From Ascaphus truei (lineage: Eukaryota; Chordata; Amphibia; Anura; Ascaphidae), in contig CM071568.1 of assembly GCA_036426205.1 (NCBI GenBank), positions 118,406,891 to 118,470,890 of the forward strand: a DNA stretch of 64,000 nt. The letters run 5' to 3'. Below the pieces are notes generated by a model that was not told where the DNA came from, searched no databases, and worked only from the letters and a program-made list of their open reading frames with translations. A program made the position numbers and the translations under genes. Positions 1 through 12,850 of the stretch are shown piece by piece; position 1 is the first letter of the stretch; each line of letters opens with the position of its first letter.

Positions 1-290
1 TTCCGTGCAGGGTACACGGCTCCACTATTAGCTTGTCTCCTTACCATATTGTGGCCCCGTCCTGATGTTGAGTCTCGTGTGCACAGTCTTACTCCCTGGT
101 TCATGTTTCCAAGATTCAGGATATTGATCAGCAGCGCTTTTATTATTTTATTATCATCTTTATTGTGGACATTGTAGAATCTGTTTGCACTATTTGGAGC
201 ACCGGTCTTTGGAGTTTATTCTCTGCATGTTCTTATATTTGGCAAGTAGACAGTCCCTGAAGGGACCTCGAGAAAGCGCAAACAGGGTCC
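1..290. other. unannotated left edge
   Basis: I see no coding region, RNA gene or recognisable repeat end in this stretch. It may be the tail of an element lying to the left. Confidence 0.4.
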
Positions 291-1080
291 GATTCACTAA
301 GCAGTGATAACTGCTCTTAAGTACGATAAATGCCTTTTAAGACCGATACTGCCTGCTGCGCGATTCACTAAGCAGTGATAACAGTGCTTTATCGGCCATA
401 AAAGGAATTTTTTTCAGCCAGGCAAAAAAAATATGTCCAATCCGGCAAAAAAACGGCAAACAGCTGAAGTCTGGTGCAAAAGAAATGGAGCCATGAAAAA
501 AAAAATCATTGTTTACGTTTTTTTCATCACACAATTAATACAACAAGCTGCCGGTGGCCCCCGGGTGATCCGCGCGGGAGTTTGGGGCCCTCGGGTGATC
601 CCCGCGGGAATCCAGGGTCCCTGCTGGCCTGTGGTACTAATCCTGTGCTCAAAAACACATAACAGACAATACTTTGAAATAAATACAAACCCCCCCACCC
701 CGCCACCTAACACATACAGTATAATAATGGTCAACATTACTATTATCCAGATATGGATAATAGTGCATTTGCCCATTAAAAATAAAACTTTAACAAGCAG
801 AAATAAAGTAAATAAATCTTGCACTCACCCCTGCAAGGCTGCCACGGTGAAGGCCGTCCTCATCCTCATCACCGTCCATGTTCTCTGCCACAAACAATAA
901 AATACAATTAAAAATACAATCTAATGTCCCCTAAGCCCTTAATCACCTTAGTGGTTAGTAACCACTATAGTCATTAAGGAATTAACTCACCCTCTCGCAC
1001 TACCCACCCATGAGGCCTAACCACCTTCCCCATGCAACTACCCCACCCTTCACCCATTCATTGGTAAAGTGGGTACGTCA
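290..1080. repeat. dispersed repeat, family also at 9.0 and 27.9 kb
   Basis: It contains the phrase ATTCACTAAGCAGTGATAAC twice, a palindromic TCCAGATATGGATAA motif near 750 followed by TGCATTTGCCCATT, and a CACCTTAGTGGTTAGTAACC segment near 950. The same modules recur in the same order at 9,010-9,880 and 27,910-28,790. It is a non-coding interspersed repeat of unknown class. The short reading frames inside it have no family resemblance. Confidence 0.6.
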
Positions 1081-1112
1081 TGCTCATATAATATCTCACA
1101 ACTCTATTCTTC

Positions 1113-2215
1113 CAGGTCCTCTCTCGGTATACCTCTGACGCTCATCCTGGATTCAATGCGTTTTGCTATGCCAGATAGCTTCGTCAGGAATCCTAACACA
1201 CCCTACAGCTGCTAGCCCTAATATAGCTAACAAAATATTCCCATTAGTTGCTGGTCATCATTCTTACTGCATATGATTAGCTATGGTGGGGAACAATGCA
1301 CCAATCATACCGCGTTCTCTACGACATTCAGCTAATTAGAGAATCTCTGACCTGGGCAAACAGTGATAACCCTATCACAGGAAAAACATTCATTTAAGCA
1401 TTTGCCCTGGAAATTAAAAGATGCTAGATATATTAATGGACATCTAGATGTCTAACAATAATGCATACTATTAACACAAAGTAGCGCCTAAAATTACTAT
1501 AATTATACAGTTACTGTACACAACACAAGTCATGCATACATTAATAACCGGACCAAAGCCAGAGCAATTAAGACACACAGTCAATAACAACGTTAAAATT
1601 CTATATAAAATTTTCATTCAATTGAATATATTTCATACATCAAAAAAGGGGAGAGCATATCTACAGTACAATGACAACTGTTAAACTCTTGATTGGAAAA
1701 TAATATAATAAATTATACACAGATATTAAACATATATAATAAATAACTAATATAAAAATATAAATATAATGCAAATCTAAAAACAGACTATACCTGATTG
1801 CACACTGTTCATCTCATCTAATACACTCGTAATAATCATATGAGGTGGTTGAAGTTCCACCGTGCGTAAGATGACAGTTGACATGAGAAAATATGAAAAA
1901 CATAAAAAAAAGCAATTAGTGCACACTCCAATAGTATATTCTAAAACCTTATAATAATAATAATCATGCTAAAATGAGCACAAATCCGTGTTGCAAAACT
2001 CCACAGTGGTGCGTTGATGATATTAAAATCAAATAAAATGTTGTAATAGAGCCATAAACCTTGGCATCTAAAATGTAGATAAAAATAAACACAATATCAG
2101 ACTATGATAAAATGTTGGTCAAAAAATCTACTGTAATTATAACTGAATGGTTGCAACACCCGATCTGGTTCTTTAGTAAATATACTGTAGACCGAAAAAT
2201 AGAGGGTGAATAATG
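1113..2215 (+). repeat. left inverted arm of a PLE-containing fold-back
   Basis: This arm is repeated in reverse complement on the other side of the PLE coding relic, in two blocks: 3,112-3,430 and 4,350-4,997. For example TGAGGTGGTTGAAGTTCCAC near 1,840 reappears inverted near 3,380, and TAAAAACAGACTA near 1,780 reappears inverted near 4,360. PLEs are known to carry terminal pseudo-LTRs that can be direct or inverted, so this is probably one of them. Confidence 0.65.
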
Positions 2216-2227
2216 TTCCTTATGGTC

Positions 2228-3042
2228 AGTACCGGAGACTTAAGAGGAATTGCACAGAGACTAGAGAGTTTGAGTCCCAGTCAGAATTTCTAACTAAAAG
2301 ATTTTTGGAGCTTGAATACAAACAAGAGGAATTAGATGCAGTGTAGAGAAAACAAAAACATTAGATAGAAACGATCAATTTCAAGTCAGTCTGAAAAGAA
2401 CAACTGAGACTACTAAAAAGAATCTGGAATGGTCATTTATTACGAACTATAATAAGTATGCATTAAAAATAAAACAAATCCTTAGGAGACATTGGCATAT
2501 CGTCAAAAGTGACCCAGTGCTAAAGAATTCAGTTCCAGAAGTGCCAGGGGTGCTTTTCAGAAAATCAAAACATTTGAAGAGCAGCTTAGCACCCAGTGTC
2601 CTTGCTAAAATTGACTCTACCAAAGAGAACTGGTTAAATCAATTAAAATTATTTTTTGGTTGTTTTGCCTGTAAGGCATGTAAATACAAGTCAAATGATA
2701 AAATTTTTTTTTAAATCCAATACAATTGGAGAAACTTTTAGCATTGAGAGTCACATAACTTGTATGACGGACCACGTTGTGTATCTATTAGAGTGTCCTT
2801 GTGGTCTACAATACTTAGGCAAGACCACGAGGCCTCTAAAGGTTAGGATTCTCGAGCATTTAGGACTTATTAGACACAAATTGGCCACCCATAGCGTGTC
2901 GAGAAACTTTGAGCTGTTCCATCAATCAGAAATAACTGGTCTAACATACCATGTGAAGAAAAATTGGAGAGGAGGCAGTAGAGATGTGGATCTGACCAAA
3001 AAAGAAACCTTTAGGATCCACAAGATGAAGACTCTGATATAG
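2228..3042 (+). pseudogene. Penelope-like element ORF relic: RT tail plus GIY-YIG endonuclease
   Basis: This is a decayed 3' part of a Penelope-like retroelement polyprotein. From 2,228 a frame resembling the RT thumb can be read (LKRNCTE, then a stretch like RFLELEYKQEEL), interrupted by stops. From 2,517 follow the linker (GVLFRKSKHLKSSLAPS) and a Cys cluster (CFACKAC). A frameshift at the T-run near 2,704 leads into the GIY-YIG endonuclease: VVYLLECPCG, QYLGKTTRPLKVRILEH. In intact PLEs this nuclease nicks the target for reverse transcription. The element is 5'-truncated relative to a complete PLE and certainly inactive. It lies between inverted arms. Confidence 0.85.
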
Positions 3043-3111
3043 ATTTGGGAGTGTCTGGTGTAGTCACATTACCTATCTGGTATTTCTTTTTGGTCTACTT
3101 TCACAAAGGGA

Positions 3112-4997
3112 CAAGATCGGATGTTGCAACCTTTCAGTTTAAATTGGATTTTTTGACCCAAATTTTTATCATAGTCTGATATTGTGTTTATTTTGATCTA
3201 CTTTTTAGATGCCAAGGTTCATGACTCTATTACAACATTTTATTTGATTTTAATATCAACGCACCACTGTGGAGTTTTGCAATACGGATCTGTGCTCATT
3301 TTAGCATTATTATTATAAGGTTTTTGAATATACTATTGGAGTGTGCACTAATTGCATTTATTTTGTCATCTTACACACGGTGGAACTTCAACCACCTCAT
3401 ATGATTATTACGAGTGTATTATTTGATATGAGAATAGTGTATAATTAGGTATATCAAAATGAAAAACCTACTCTCAGCTCCAAAATTAGCAATAGGAACT
3501 CAAAAACATAGTAAGGAGTCCCACAATGTTTTATCCATAAATAATGTCTGTTTGTAATGTGGTCTGGACCCTTTGTCTTAACATCTATAGCGTAAAGCAG
3601 GTGAGGAACTAATATGGAATGATATCATGGTATTAATGAGCAGAGGAATCTGGAAGGGGAAAGGTGGACACTAAAGAGAACTGGTAGGGAGTGTGAGGCA
3701 GTAAATAAACAGTACTTTTACACTCCCAATCCACAGTCCTCGGTCCATCACTTCTGCATCCCCAAATATCCAGTGGTATTCTGTAAATACCTGAATCCTC
3801 GAGTTGAAGCCGTGGAGATCCCGAGTGCTGAAGCCAGTAGTGGTGACTAGGGCTTCAGAGCGTCCGGGAAATCTCAGATGGTTGCTCCGGTCTCTCGCTG
3901 CACAAGGAGGTGCCCGTCATCCGTCGGCGTTCTCCTGTGAGACGTCACGTGGATCAAAAGGTAGTACCTGCGCTGCGGATGTGCGTCACTCCAGTCGGCC
4001 AGACGATACAGGTAGGTAAAGGATTGGTAGAACAGCAAAGTCCAAAAATGAGCACCAGTCAACTCACCAGGTTAGAACAATAAAAAAGTTTTATTGGTTA
4101 CATGTAAAAAACAAAAAACACTAAAGACAGAACAGAAAAATTCTCCCACGCGTTTCAGGCTATGCAGCCCTTTCTCAAGGAGTGTGAATGGGCTGCATAG
4201 TCTGAAACGCGTGGGAGAATTGTCCTGTTCTGTCCTTAGTGTTTTTTGTTTTTAACATGTAACCAATAAAACTTTTTTATTTTTCTACTTACCTGGTGAG
4301 CTGACTAGTGCTTATTTTTGGACTTTGCTGTTCTACCAATCCTTTACCTACCTATAATTAGGTGTAGTCTGTTTTTAGATTTGCATTATATTTATATTTT
4401 TATATTAGTTAATTTTTAATATGGGATTTATAATATATGTTTAATATCTGTGTAGTGTTTATTATATTATTTTTGAATCAAGAGTTTAACAGTTGTCATT
4501 GTACTGTAGATATGCTCTCCCCTTTTTTGATGTATGAAATATATTCAATTGAAAGAAAATTTTATATAGAATTTAACGTTGTATTAATTGACGGTGTGTC
4601 TTAATTGCTCTGGCTTTGGTCCGGTTATTAATGTATATCTCTTGCATGACTGGTGTTGTGTTACTGTATAATTATCGTAATTTTATTTTAAGAACTTCTT
4701 TGTTTTAATACTATGCATTATTGTTAGACATCTAGATGTGTATTAATGTATCTAGCGTCTTCTAATTTCCAGGGCTAATGCTTAAATTAATGTTTTTCCT
4801 GTGATAGCGTTATCATTGTTTGCCCAGATCAGAGATTCTCTGATTAGCTGAATGTCGTAAGAAAGATGATCAGCAACCAATGGGAATATTTTGTTGGCGA
4901 TATTAGAGCTAGCACAAAGCTATCTGGCATAGAGAAACGCTTTGAATCAAGGAGGAGCGGCAGAGGTATACCGAGAGAGGACCCGGAAGTGTAGAGT
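3112..4997 (-). repeat. right inverted arm, interrupted by a palindromic insert
   Basis: Two blocks, 3,112-3,430 and 4,350-4,997, are the reverse complement of 1,113-2,215. The 0.9 kb between them is foreign to the left arm, so a later insertion split this arm. Of that insert, 4,010-4,354 is palindromic (listed separately). I recognise nothing in 3,440-4,010. Confidence 0.65.
4010..4354. repeat. near-perfect palindrome with hammerhead-like core in both arms
   Basis: Arms of about 160 bp pair around a short centre near 4,184. The left arm has GGTAGGTAAAGGATTGG, inverted at the right end. Both arms carry the phrase GAAACGCGTGGGAGAA next to a GGGCTGCATAG stem strand, which resembles the box-II side of a hammerhead ribozyme. 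PLE pseudo-LTRs are known to contain hammerhead motifs, so this is probably a PLE-derived fold-back. Confidence 0.6.
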
Positions 4998-5429
4998 TGT
5001 GGTTTCCAGCGGCCGCAGTAGGAAGCAGCACCCACTCATCGCGTGTGTCCACTCGGTGCGGATTCGTTTGAGAGAGAGGAGGTGGTGAGAACGTCGCCGC
5101 TCCAAGATTCTTCTATTGCTTATTTTTAATTTGTACCATGTGAGTGAATTTGAGAGATTCGTACTATTATTAAAATCATTGTATGCAGTCTGAGCTATGG
5201 TGTTTCCCCTGTCTTCTACTCCAGCACACCTAAACAGCTCGTCAACCAAGGGTTAAACCTGCTACCTGCCAGACCCGTTTCTTGCACACTTCCTCTTTGT
5301 GTAGCTATAGTCATTTACCTTATTGGAGAAGACATATGAATGTCTAGGGGAGTGTTTACCAAGTGTTCCAAGGACACATAAGAATATTCTATGCTGTTTG
5401 TTTTCCTTGATGCTGCACGCTTTGATGTG
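4998..5429. other. no recognised feature before the gap
   Basis: Non-coding on inspection. The last 30 bases before the gap (TTCCTTGATGCTGCACGC) match sequence found again just after the gap and at 5,700 and 24,570. The gap therefore sits inside a local repeat. Confidence 0.4.
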
Positions 5430-5463
5430 NNNNNNNNNNNNNNNNNNNNNNNNNNNNNNNNNN
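5430..5463. other. assembly gap (34 N)
   Basis: A run of 34 undetermined bases. The sequence on both sides belongs to the same short repeat, so the true distance is unknown. Confidence 0.99.
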
Positions 5464-5469
5464 TGCTTG

Positions 5470-5905
5470 TTTGTTTCTTGATGCTGCACGCGCTTTGATG
5501 TGAGGCCAGGTAGGCGTTATCTTGTTACTCATCACTGGTACCTTGCATATATACTCAACATAATATCTATGGGGACTGCCAGGGACCCCGGTGTATTAAT
5601 CATATGGGCCATTATTCTGTCTGCAGAAATCTCACAGAATTTTTGCAGCACTACTGTGAGATGCCCTAGATTTTCCAAGGCAATATTCTATGCTGTTTGT
5701 TTTCCTTGATGCTGCACGCTTTGATGTGAGGCCAGGTAGGCGTTATCTTGTTACTCATCACTGGTTACCTTGCATATATACTCACATTAAATATCTATGG
5801 GACTGCCAGGGACCCCGGTGTATTAATCATATGGGCCATTATTCTGTCTGCAGAAATCTACAGAATTTTTGCAGCACTACTGTGAGATGCCCTAGATTTT
5901 CCAAG
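5470..5905 (+). repeat. tandem pair of a ~217 bp unit
   Basis: The unit running from TTGATGCTGCACG through TATGGGCCATTATTCTG to GATTTTCCAAGG occurs at 5,470-5,690 and again at 5,700-5,910. A partial plus a full copy stand at 24,504-24,780. This short tandem repeat marks the left border of both 18 kb copies. Confidence 0.75.
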
Positions 5906-7800
5906 GCAAGTGATTGGCTGCATCTGTATCTCAAAGTTTAAGGAGGCCTCTTGTTGCTGGAATATATTTGAGCCCCAGATTTAACCTAACTTCTATTTAT
6001 TTCAAATAGGGAATGATCATCGCACAACTGGCGGAAGGCTTCTTTCTGATAGTCGGCTAATGATTCATTTCACAACTATTGCTCCTTTTAACTACATTTT
6101 TTTATAATAATGGGGTTTCTCTTTCAACATAGAGAGCACTATTCACACTGGTTAGTTAGATTATTAATTTTTAATTGTTCACAGGAAACACTTTAGCAAG
6201 GAAACTCAGGTTTCTCTTATACTAATGTCAAGAGCAGGGACCTAAAAGTTTTGTTTAATGTTTAAAAAATGGATTCTACCAAAATCCTAATTTCTTATAC
6301 ACAAAGAATGAGGATGTGGGATCTGGAAACTCATCATCCAAAACTTGCTCTTTTGTGCCTTGTTGCTTCCCTGGTACTACTCTATGTAAATCCATTGTAC
6401 TATAATGAAAACCATGTAATGATCTGTAGGGCTTACAGTACAGAGAGTTTTCAATATTTAAGTATACATAACAGGCCATGATCTCTCCTTATAGAGAGGT
6501 GAGACTGTGAGCCTATTTGCGTGCGTGTTTGGCGTGTGCACATTTTTTTTTTTTTTAGATTAAACATAAGGTTTTTTAAAGTAATGAGAAAATGATAATA
6601 TAAAATGAGGGAATATAAAAAAATATAAGAAAGCAAGCAGCGTAAGTAATGGGCATCTTGTTGAAAGTTATTACGTTGATGTGTCATATTGTGTGATGTA
6701 TGATGAGATGAAATACCTGCACATTTTCTATGAGATAAAAGGACAGTTAGACAAGTATATTAACATATATTTGCATAAGACTAAATTAATTAAACTATTT
6801 ACTACCAAATTATAAAAGGTATACTGTTCAAAATTATATAATAGCATTTGCTTTTGAAGGTTAGTCCTATTTATTAAAAAAATAAAGAATCATTTTTTCC
6901 CCGAAAGGGAGTTCATATAATGGCTGATTTCAAAGCATTTTTTCAAAGCTTTGAATAATATTTAAGCACAGTAGGGCATTTTCAGAACTTCCTAATGATT
7001 CTCCTCACCTATATTTCATAAAATGACAAAGATAAGAACTCATAATTTGTTAAGTAATGTGTTTTCCATTACAAAATCAATAAAAATCATCCTTATGTTT
7101 GCAGGACTGTTATCCAGGAATTAAAATCAAACAAGCATTTCAATTTCACAAAAAAAAGCAAATTTTCAATAATAGAAAAACATGATTAAGTTAAAAAGCA
7201 GGAATACGGTTTTGCTCATTGTTGAATTTTAGAAAATAGACATTTAATTTGTTATAAAAGTTTCAGAGGGAAAACAGATTAAAGTTGATTTGTGTACACA
7301 ATTCACCGAATGAGTAGTAATGTGTTCCAATTTGTGCCAATTCACAGGGACCTCAGGGTGAGTTCAATACCATGCAATTTTCTAACAATTGTCATGAGAT
7401 TACATAATAGAAAAGAGTAGTACAGTATGAAGGTACGTTAAATATGTGTTTGATAGAAATTATTTATAGTTAGATATTTTAATCTGCAAATACGACAGTA
7501 GTTTTCGATATTTCAATTTCTAGTTAAAAGGCGCAATCATATCAATGCATGATTTTACCACTCATTCATGTTCTTTATGCTATAATATTGCAAAATATGC
7601 AATATTGCATATTATAATTTAATGCTAAATGTGAAGCGAGCATAGAGAATGGACAATTGTTTCTCATAACAAGTAATAAATGTGCCTATATTTTAAAGCA
7701 GCAATGCACTCAATTTTATTTATGTGAAAAGTGGACAATTTCCCCTCGTACAATTGCACTAGACATACATCAGGGATGCTTAAAGCAGTAACATTGGGAG
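5906..7800. other. AT-rich non-coding stretch (copy A; = 24,810-26,700 in B)
   Basis: I see no gene or repeat terminus here. The paired copies are colinear. A palindromic AT motif (GCAATATTGCATATTATA) sits near 7,600 and 26,495. Confidence 0.4.
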
Positions 7801-7807
7801 AGAGCTC

Positions 7808-8570
7808 TGTAGCCATGCCCCCCTTGGCTACTAAACTGTCCTACTTGGCAGTAAGTCTTGTACAAATCAGGCTGCCAATAGTCATGGGTTTTCCTCACTC
7901 AATGGTGCTGCCTTGAGTGACAGTGGGAGGCGGTGACATCCGGGCCTGAGCATGTCCAATCATGGAACAGAACTGGTGCCCTCCTCCTAGCTGTACTTAA
8001 GGGCAGTGCCGCCCCAATTTACCAGTGCCTCTACCCACTTTAGAGGGGCAAATCACACAGCCAAGAGCCTGAACTATTGGGCCTTCTCTGGTCCTCTTCC
8101 CCTCGGCGGCGGAAGCGGAGAGTGAGTGTTTACTATACCTCTGCCCCTGCAAGAGGGGCAGGGAAGAGCTGGGAATGCGGCGGGTGCCCTTGGCCTGTAG
8201 TAAAGGTCCAGAGACCATCCTTCAGGAGTAGCTGACAGATGCTGCATTGGGAAGAACCCTGCCGTGTACTGTGCTGAACAGAGTGAGAGAATAAACCGTT
8301 CCTGTTGATTATTCTCCCGCCTAGTTGTGTGATCTTTCTGGGGGAGTGGTGATAGTTCTACTGTAGGAGATCATCTCCACTACCTGGAGCCTACAGCAGA
8401 TGAAGGAGCTGCATAGCTAGAGACCCATGTGGGTAATGTACCCCAGAAACCTGATCCTGTGTCCCCATTACCATCGGCAGACAGCTCAGCCATCCGTTAC
8501 CAGCAGGTATCATGCACCACATATGAAGTAATGGCCAAATCTCTCAGAGGGTGGGGGAAGCACCGTTACA
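7808..8570 (+). mobile_element. candidate solo LTR (copy A), 4-bp TSD
   Basis: The block begins TGTAGCCATGCCCC and ends CACCGTTACA, so it has TG...CA ends. It is bracketed by GCTC on both sides (7,804-7,807 and 8,571-8,574), as expected for a 4-bp target duplication. It includes an AATAAA at about 8,291, fitting an R/U5 region. No internal coding region follows, hence solo LTR. I assign it to an LTR retrotransposon by structure only. Confidence 0.55.
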
Positions 8571-8734
8571 GCTCTTTTTTTTAATAATAGATTTTCTCGA
8601 TACAGCTCCGCAACATATCTAGGTAAAGGAAAGGGTTAATGAAGGATATGTGTTATACAGGATAAAGACATTTTATAATTTATAGGAGAAAATAAACATA
8701 AGTAAAAAGAGGGCAGACATTTTGGCGTATGCTA

Positions 8735-8935
8735 GGCTAAAGTAGTAGCTTAGTGGCAAGGGACTCTGCGTTTGAAAAACAGTCTTTCAAGTTAGTGCAA
8801 TTAGTTCAAGTCCCTTGTGTCCTTATGCAACTCATTTTTATCTCTCTGTGACCCAAGGTACCAAACATTTAATTGTAACCTCTCCAGGGAACGGATTCAT
8901 TGTGCCTGCATAATTGTATGTACAGTACTTGTCAT
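8735..8935 (+). mobile_element. tRNA-derived CORE-SINE/MIR-like element (copy A)
   Basis: A polymerase III A-box-like TAGCTTAGTGGCAAGG at 8,746 and a B-box-like AGTTCAAGTCCC at 8,803 lie at tRNA spacing. They are followed by a segment (TTATGCAACTCA, ATCTCTCTGTGACC) that resembles the conserved core of MIR/CORE-SINEs. It is too diverged to be a functional tRNA. Confidence 0.6.
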
Positions 8936-11089
8936 AATGTAACACAAACCTGAAAAATTGAGTTTTGAAAACATTCTTGACAATATTCTACACTTCTCTT
9001 TCATAAAAGGGGGCTGTGCACCTTAGCAGTGTAAAGTCGTTTTAAGAGCGCAAAGTGCTTTTAGAAAGTGAAGTTCCACCGAGCGCTATGCACCTAAGCG
9101 CGCAAACAGGCACTTTGCGCTCTAAAACAGGCTTTCCTTGAAATTTTCTAAGTCCAACTTTGATGTACGATCAGGTTTGCGCTTAATCCTGCCCTTCAGC
9201 GGGATTCACTAAGCAACGCAAAACTGATCGTGACGTGAAAGTTTCGCTGAATAAAGCTCACCAACTAAAGCCTGGTGATAAAAAAGCAGGACTTAGAAAA
9301 AATTCTTTGTTTACCTTTTTGCATGCGCAAAAACCATACAACAGGCCGCCGGGTGACCCGGCTGACCCGTGGGCCTGCGGTACCAATGTTGTGCCTCCAA
9401 AAATAATAACAATATTTATAAATAAATACACCCCCCTAACACAATAATACAGTAATGTGCAAAATTACTATTATCCACATATGGATAATAATGCATTTGC
9501 CCATTTTAAATACATATAAACATGCAATAAATACTGTACAGTCAAAACATATTACACTTACCTTTACAAGGCATCTACGATGAAGGCCGTCTTCATCCTC
9601 ATCTTCATCCTGCCCATTCCCCTCCGATGCTGCGCAAGACATACACAAGATATAAAAAACATCCAAGTAATGTCCCTAACCCTTAATCACCATAGCGGTT
9701 ATTAACCACTTCAGTCATTAAGGGATTAACCCACCCCACCCACCATTCGGAGGCCCACATACCCTCCCACACACTAACCCCCACACCCGTGAGGCTAACC
9801 ACCCTCACCCACTACCCACAAGGGAGGCCTACCCACATACCCTTGGGGGCAATACACCTCCCCCCCAACACATAACAGTACAATCTAACTAATAACGCTC
9901 TCTATCAGCGCTTGATCCAACTGGGCTAATGTGATATGAATATCAAGCAAACTGTACGAAAAATAACAAATATGTGAAAAAGCTGCCAAGGGGACAGCAA
10001 AACAATAGACAGTTCCAAATCTAACATACCAAATGAAAATACAAAAAGCTAGGTACCCGGCGCTAATGAGTTAAAGTCCACAAACCATGATCCAAGATAC
10101 AGTCCTTGGTGGAAAAGACAGTCATGGCAATGGGTGGATTAACCAATGCAATTCAGAGTGGCTTGATGGTCTTCAGAATGGCCCCAGATGTACTCTGCAA
10201 TGAATAAAAAGAGACACACCAATGCGCAGTATATAAAGAACCACAGCCCCAATGAGATAGAAATAACACCTAACTTACAAGATAATTTCTTGCACTTTCA
10301 GGGGAGAGAATCTGTGCTGTGTCTGCGTTCCAACCTCAATATCCACGAACCCCACGTGGTTACAGTCGGATGGTTTTCTCTTGTATGGTAGTGCCCTCAG
10401 GGATTCAGCATAGGCCCCCACAGCAAGCGTGTAGAGAAATGAATACAGCCTAGTGTAAAAACGTACTTACACTTTTATTCTAAAGACAAACATACTACCA
10501 ACACTTTACAATTTGTAATGGTAGCAAATGGACCCACGGAAGCCGTCGCAACCTGTGCAGTCGGCTGGAACAAGGCACCCACGCAGTCGTGCACTACTCG
10601 CCGATTGATGACGTTCAGTGGCGCGGGTCAGTCTTAAGCGCCGGAAGGTACAGCAGTGGAGAGGCAAACAGGGGATACTAAGCTTCCTCCTCCCACACAC
10701 AGTACACATAAGTGCTAAATAACTATTATCCAGATTTGGATAATAGATTATTTGCCCATTATTAAACACATTAAACATGCATTAATCAAAACATTAATTT
10801 TGATCTTCAAAAACAAACGTTGCATGTTACAATAAATCCAGCATTGATTGTAAATATAAAGCAACAAAACACCAGCTACACAAATGTATCTAAAATGTCA
10901 CACAATTGCATTGAGTGTCTACATGATGCAATTAATCTGTGCATCATGTAACACAATGGCTAAATATATGTCACAATAAAATACACTATGAACCAATGTC
11001 CCCTAAAGGCCATCATGAAAATGAAATCCAAAATAAGAAACATCAATACAATTACATCAATAGTAACATGTGGCAGGCTTACATCACGT

Positions 11090-11390
11090 CACATCCGTTC
11101 TCCCCCAAGCCCTGTCACATGGTCTACTAGAGGCCAATCAGAGTTGGGAAGAAGTTCCCATGCTCTGATTGGCTACCAACCATGTGTGCGCCAGCACATC
11201 TTTCTTTTCATGACGTCATCTTAAGGCAATTGAAGCACAGACATTCTGATTGGCTGTGCTTTCATTGCCCTTAAATGACGTCATTTCAATTTATATTTTT
11301 CGGCCAAATCACATGTTGTCACGGCCCAATCAGGACCGTGGGAAACATTTGACCAAATGTGGACCTCATAGGCCTATAAAAGGCTACAGT
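11090..11390 (+). promoter_or_regulatory. promoter-like cluster: CCAAT, CRE and TATA motifs (copy A)
   Basis: Copy A version of the cluster described at 29,995-30,310, with a few indels. CCAAT/ATTGG boxes, TGACGTCA sites and a CCTATAAAAGG box are all still visible. Confidence 0.4.
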
Positions 11391-12689
11391 ATATCGCCTC
11401 ATTTGAAAGCCAGAGGAAAATATGAGGTAGAGTCCCTCAATTACTAGTGCTATAAAGCATATGACCCAACTTATGAAAATAAATACTGCATCCGGATCAC
11501 TTGTTGTGTAGAAATGCTGGTGGAGCTATATTAATTACCCCAGTTGGAACACGATCTGGCAAGGATAAAAAGGGATGTCTGGGGGAAGTCCTGGGACCCA
11601 CCCAGACCCCTTATATATATAAAATCAGCACTATATGATCCAGTGAACCTGGGGAAGCTCCCACTTTCAAATGTAAACGTGGTGTACTCACATAAGTCCC
11701 ATTTCTCATCCGGATCTGTGTGCTCCTTGCTTCTGTGTGTAGATACAAACGAAAATCACCCTTGCTGAGGGGGAAGGAGATGGATCAGCAGGCACAACTG
11801 TGCAGGAGGAAAGAGTTGCAAACGGCTGGGACTAGGCTGGAAAAAATGCTTTATTTAAACATGGATTTAAAAACAAAGAGGAGGGGAACAGACCCTGCAC
11901 CTCTAACGCGTTTACCCAAGGTGGGCTTTCTCAAAGACTCTATGTATGTATGTATGTCTAAATCGAATTTACATACAGGGTAAGAATTGGTTTGATAGGA
12001 AATGCTTGGATTGCTGTGTTGAAAAGGCTTTGGGATATGCTGCTATGCATAAATGTGTGTGTATGTATTTATAATTAGATAGATGTCATTGTTGTTCTTT
12101 TATGGTATGTACTTAGGTCAGGGTGAGGCTTGCTTTGTATATGTATATTTTGGGTACTTATATTTTCTCTGATGGTAACTTGTTTGGTTTAACTATAGAA
12201 ATAGTTAATTGTTTAATTGTTATGGATGGAATGTAAATTGTTGAGTGATTTGATTGAATGCGCTAATTAATTTATGGTGACTTGATTGGTTTAAATATTA
12301 TACTGCTGGGAGGATATGGATTGGTTATTTTTTTGGGAATATGTTATTGTTAACATTCATTGGCATAGTGTGACATGCTGGATTTATTGTAAAATGCAAT
12401 GTGGTAATTTTAAGATTAAAAAGAATGGTTTTTTTTATTAATGCATGTTTTATGTGTTTAATAATGGGCAAATAATCTAATCCAGATCTGGTTAATAGTT
12501 ATTTAGCACATTATTGTACTGTATGTGTTGGGGGGGGGGGGGGCGGATGTATGTATTGAATGTATAGGTAGGTTTATTTTTTTTACATTCAGGGTTTGTC
12601 CTTGGTCTGCGTGAGACCTTGGAGGCCACCTGCGGTCTCCTCGTGTATCTCACGGGTATCAGGCTGGTGGTTCCACGGGTGACACCTGG

Positions 12690-12850
12690 GGCATTGAAGC
12701 GGTTGGTCCCACATCGTGGGGGGGCACCGCGGAACCCGTAGGTGCAGGGATGAAGCGGTGGTCCCACATCCGTGGGGGCACCGCGGACCCGTAGGTGCAG
12801 GGATGAAGCGGTGTCCCACATCCGTGGGGGCACCGCAGACCCTAGTGGCA
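12690..12850. repeat. ~53 bp minisatellite (copy A)
   Basis: The unit GGTCCCACATCCGTGGGGGC plus ACCGCGGACCCGTAGGTG is repeated about three times. Confidence 0.75.

Noticed and set aside
8746..8813. Possible tRNA gene
   Set aside because: A- and B-box-like sequences are present, but no cloverleaf can be drawn and a MIR-like core follows; a SINE explains it better.
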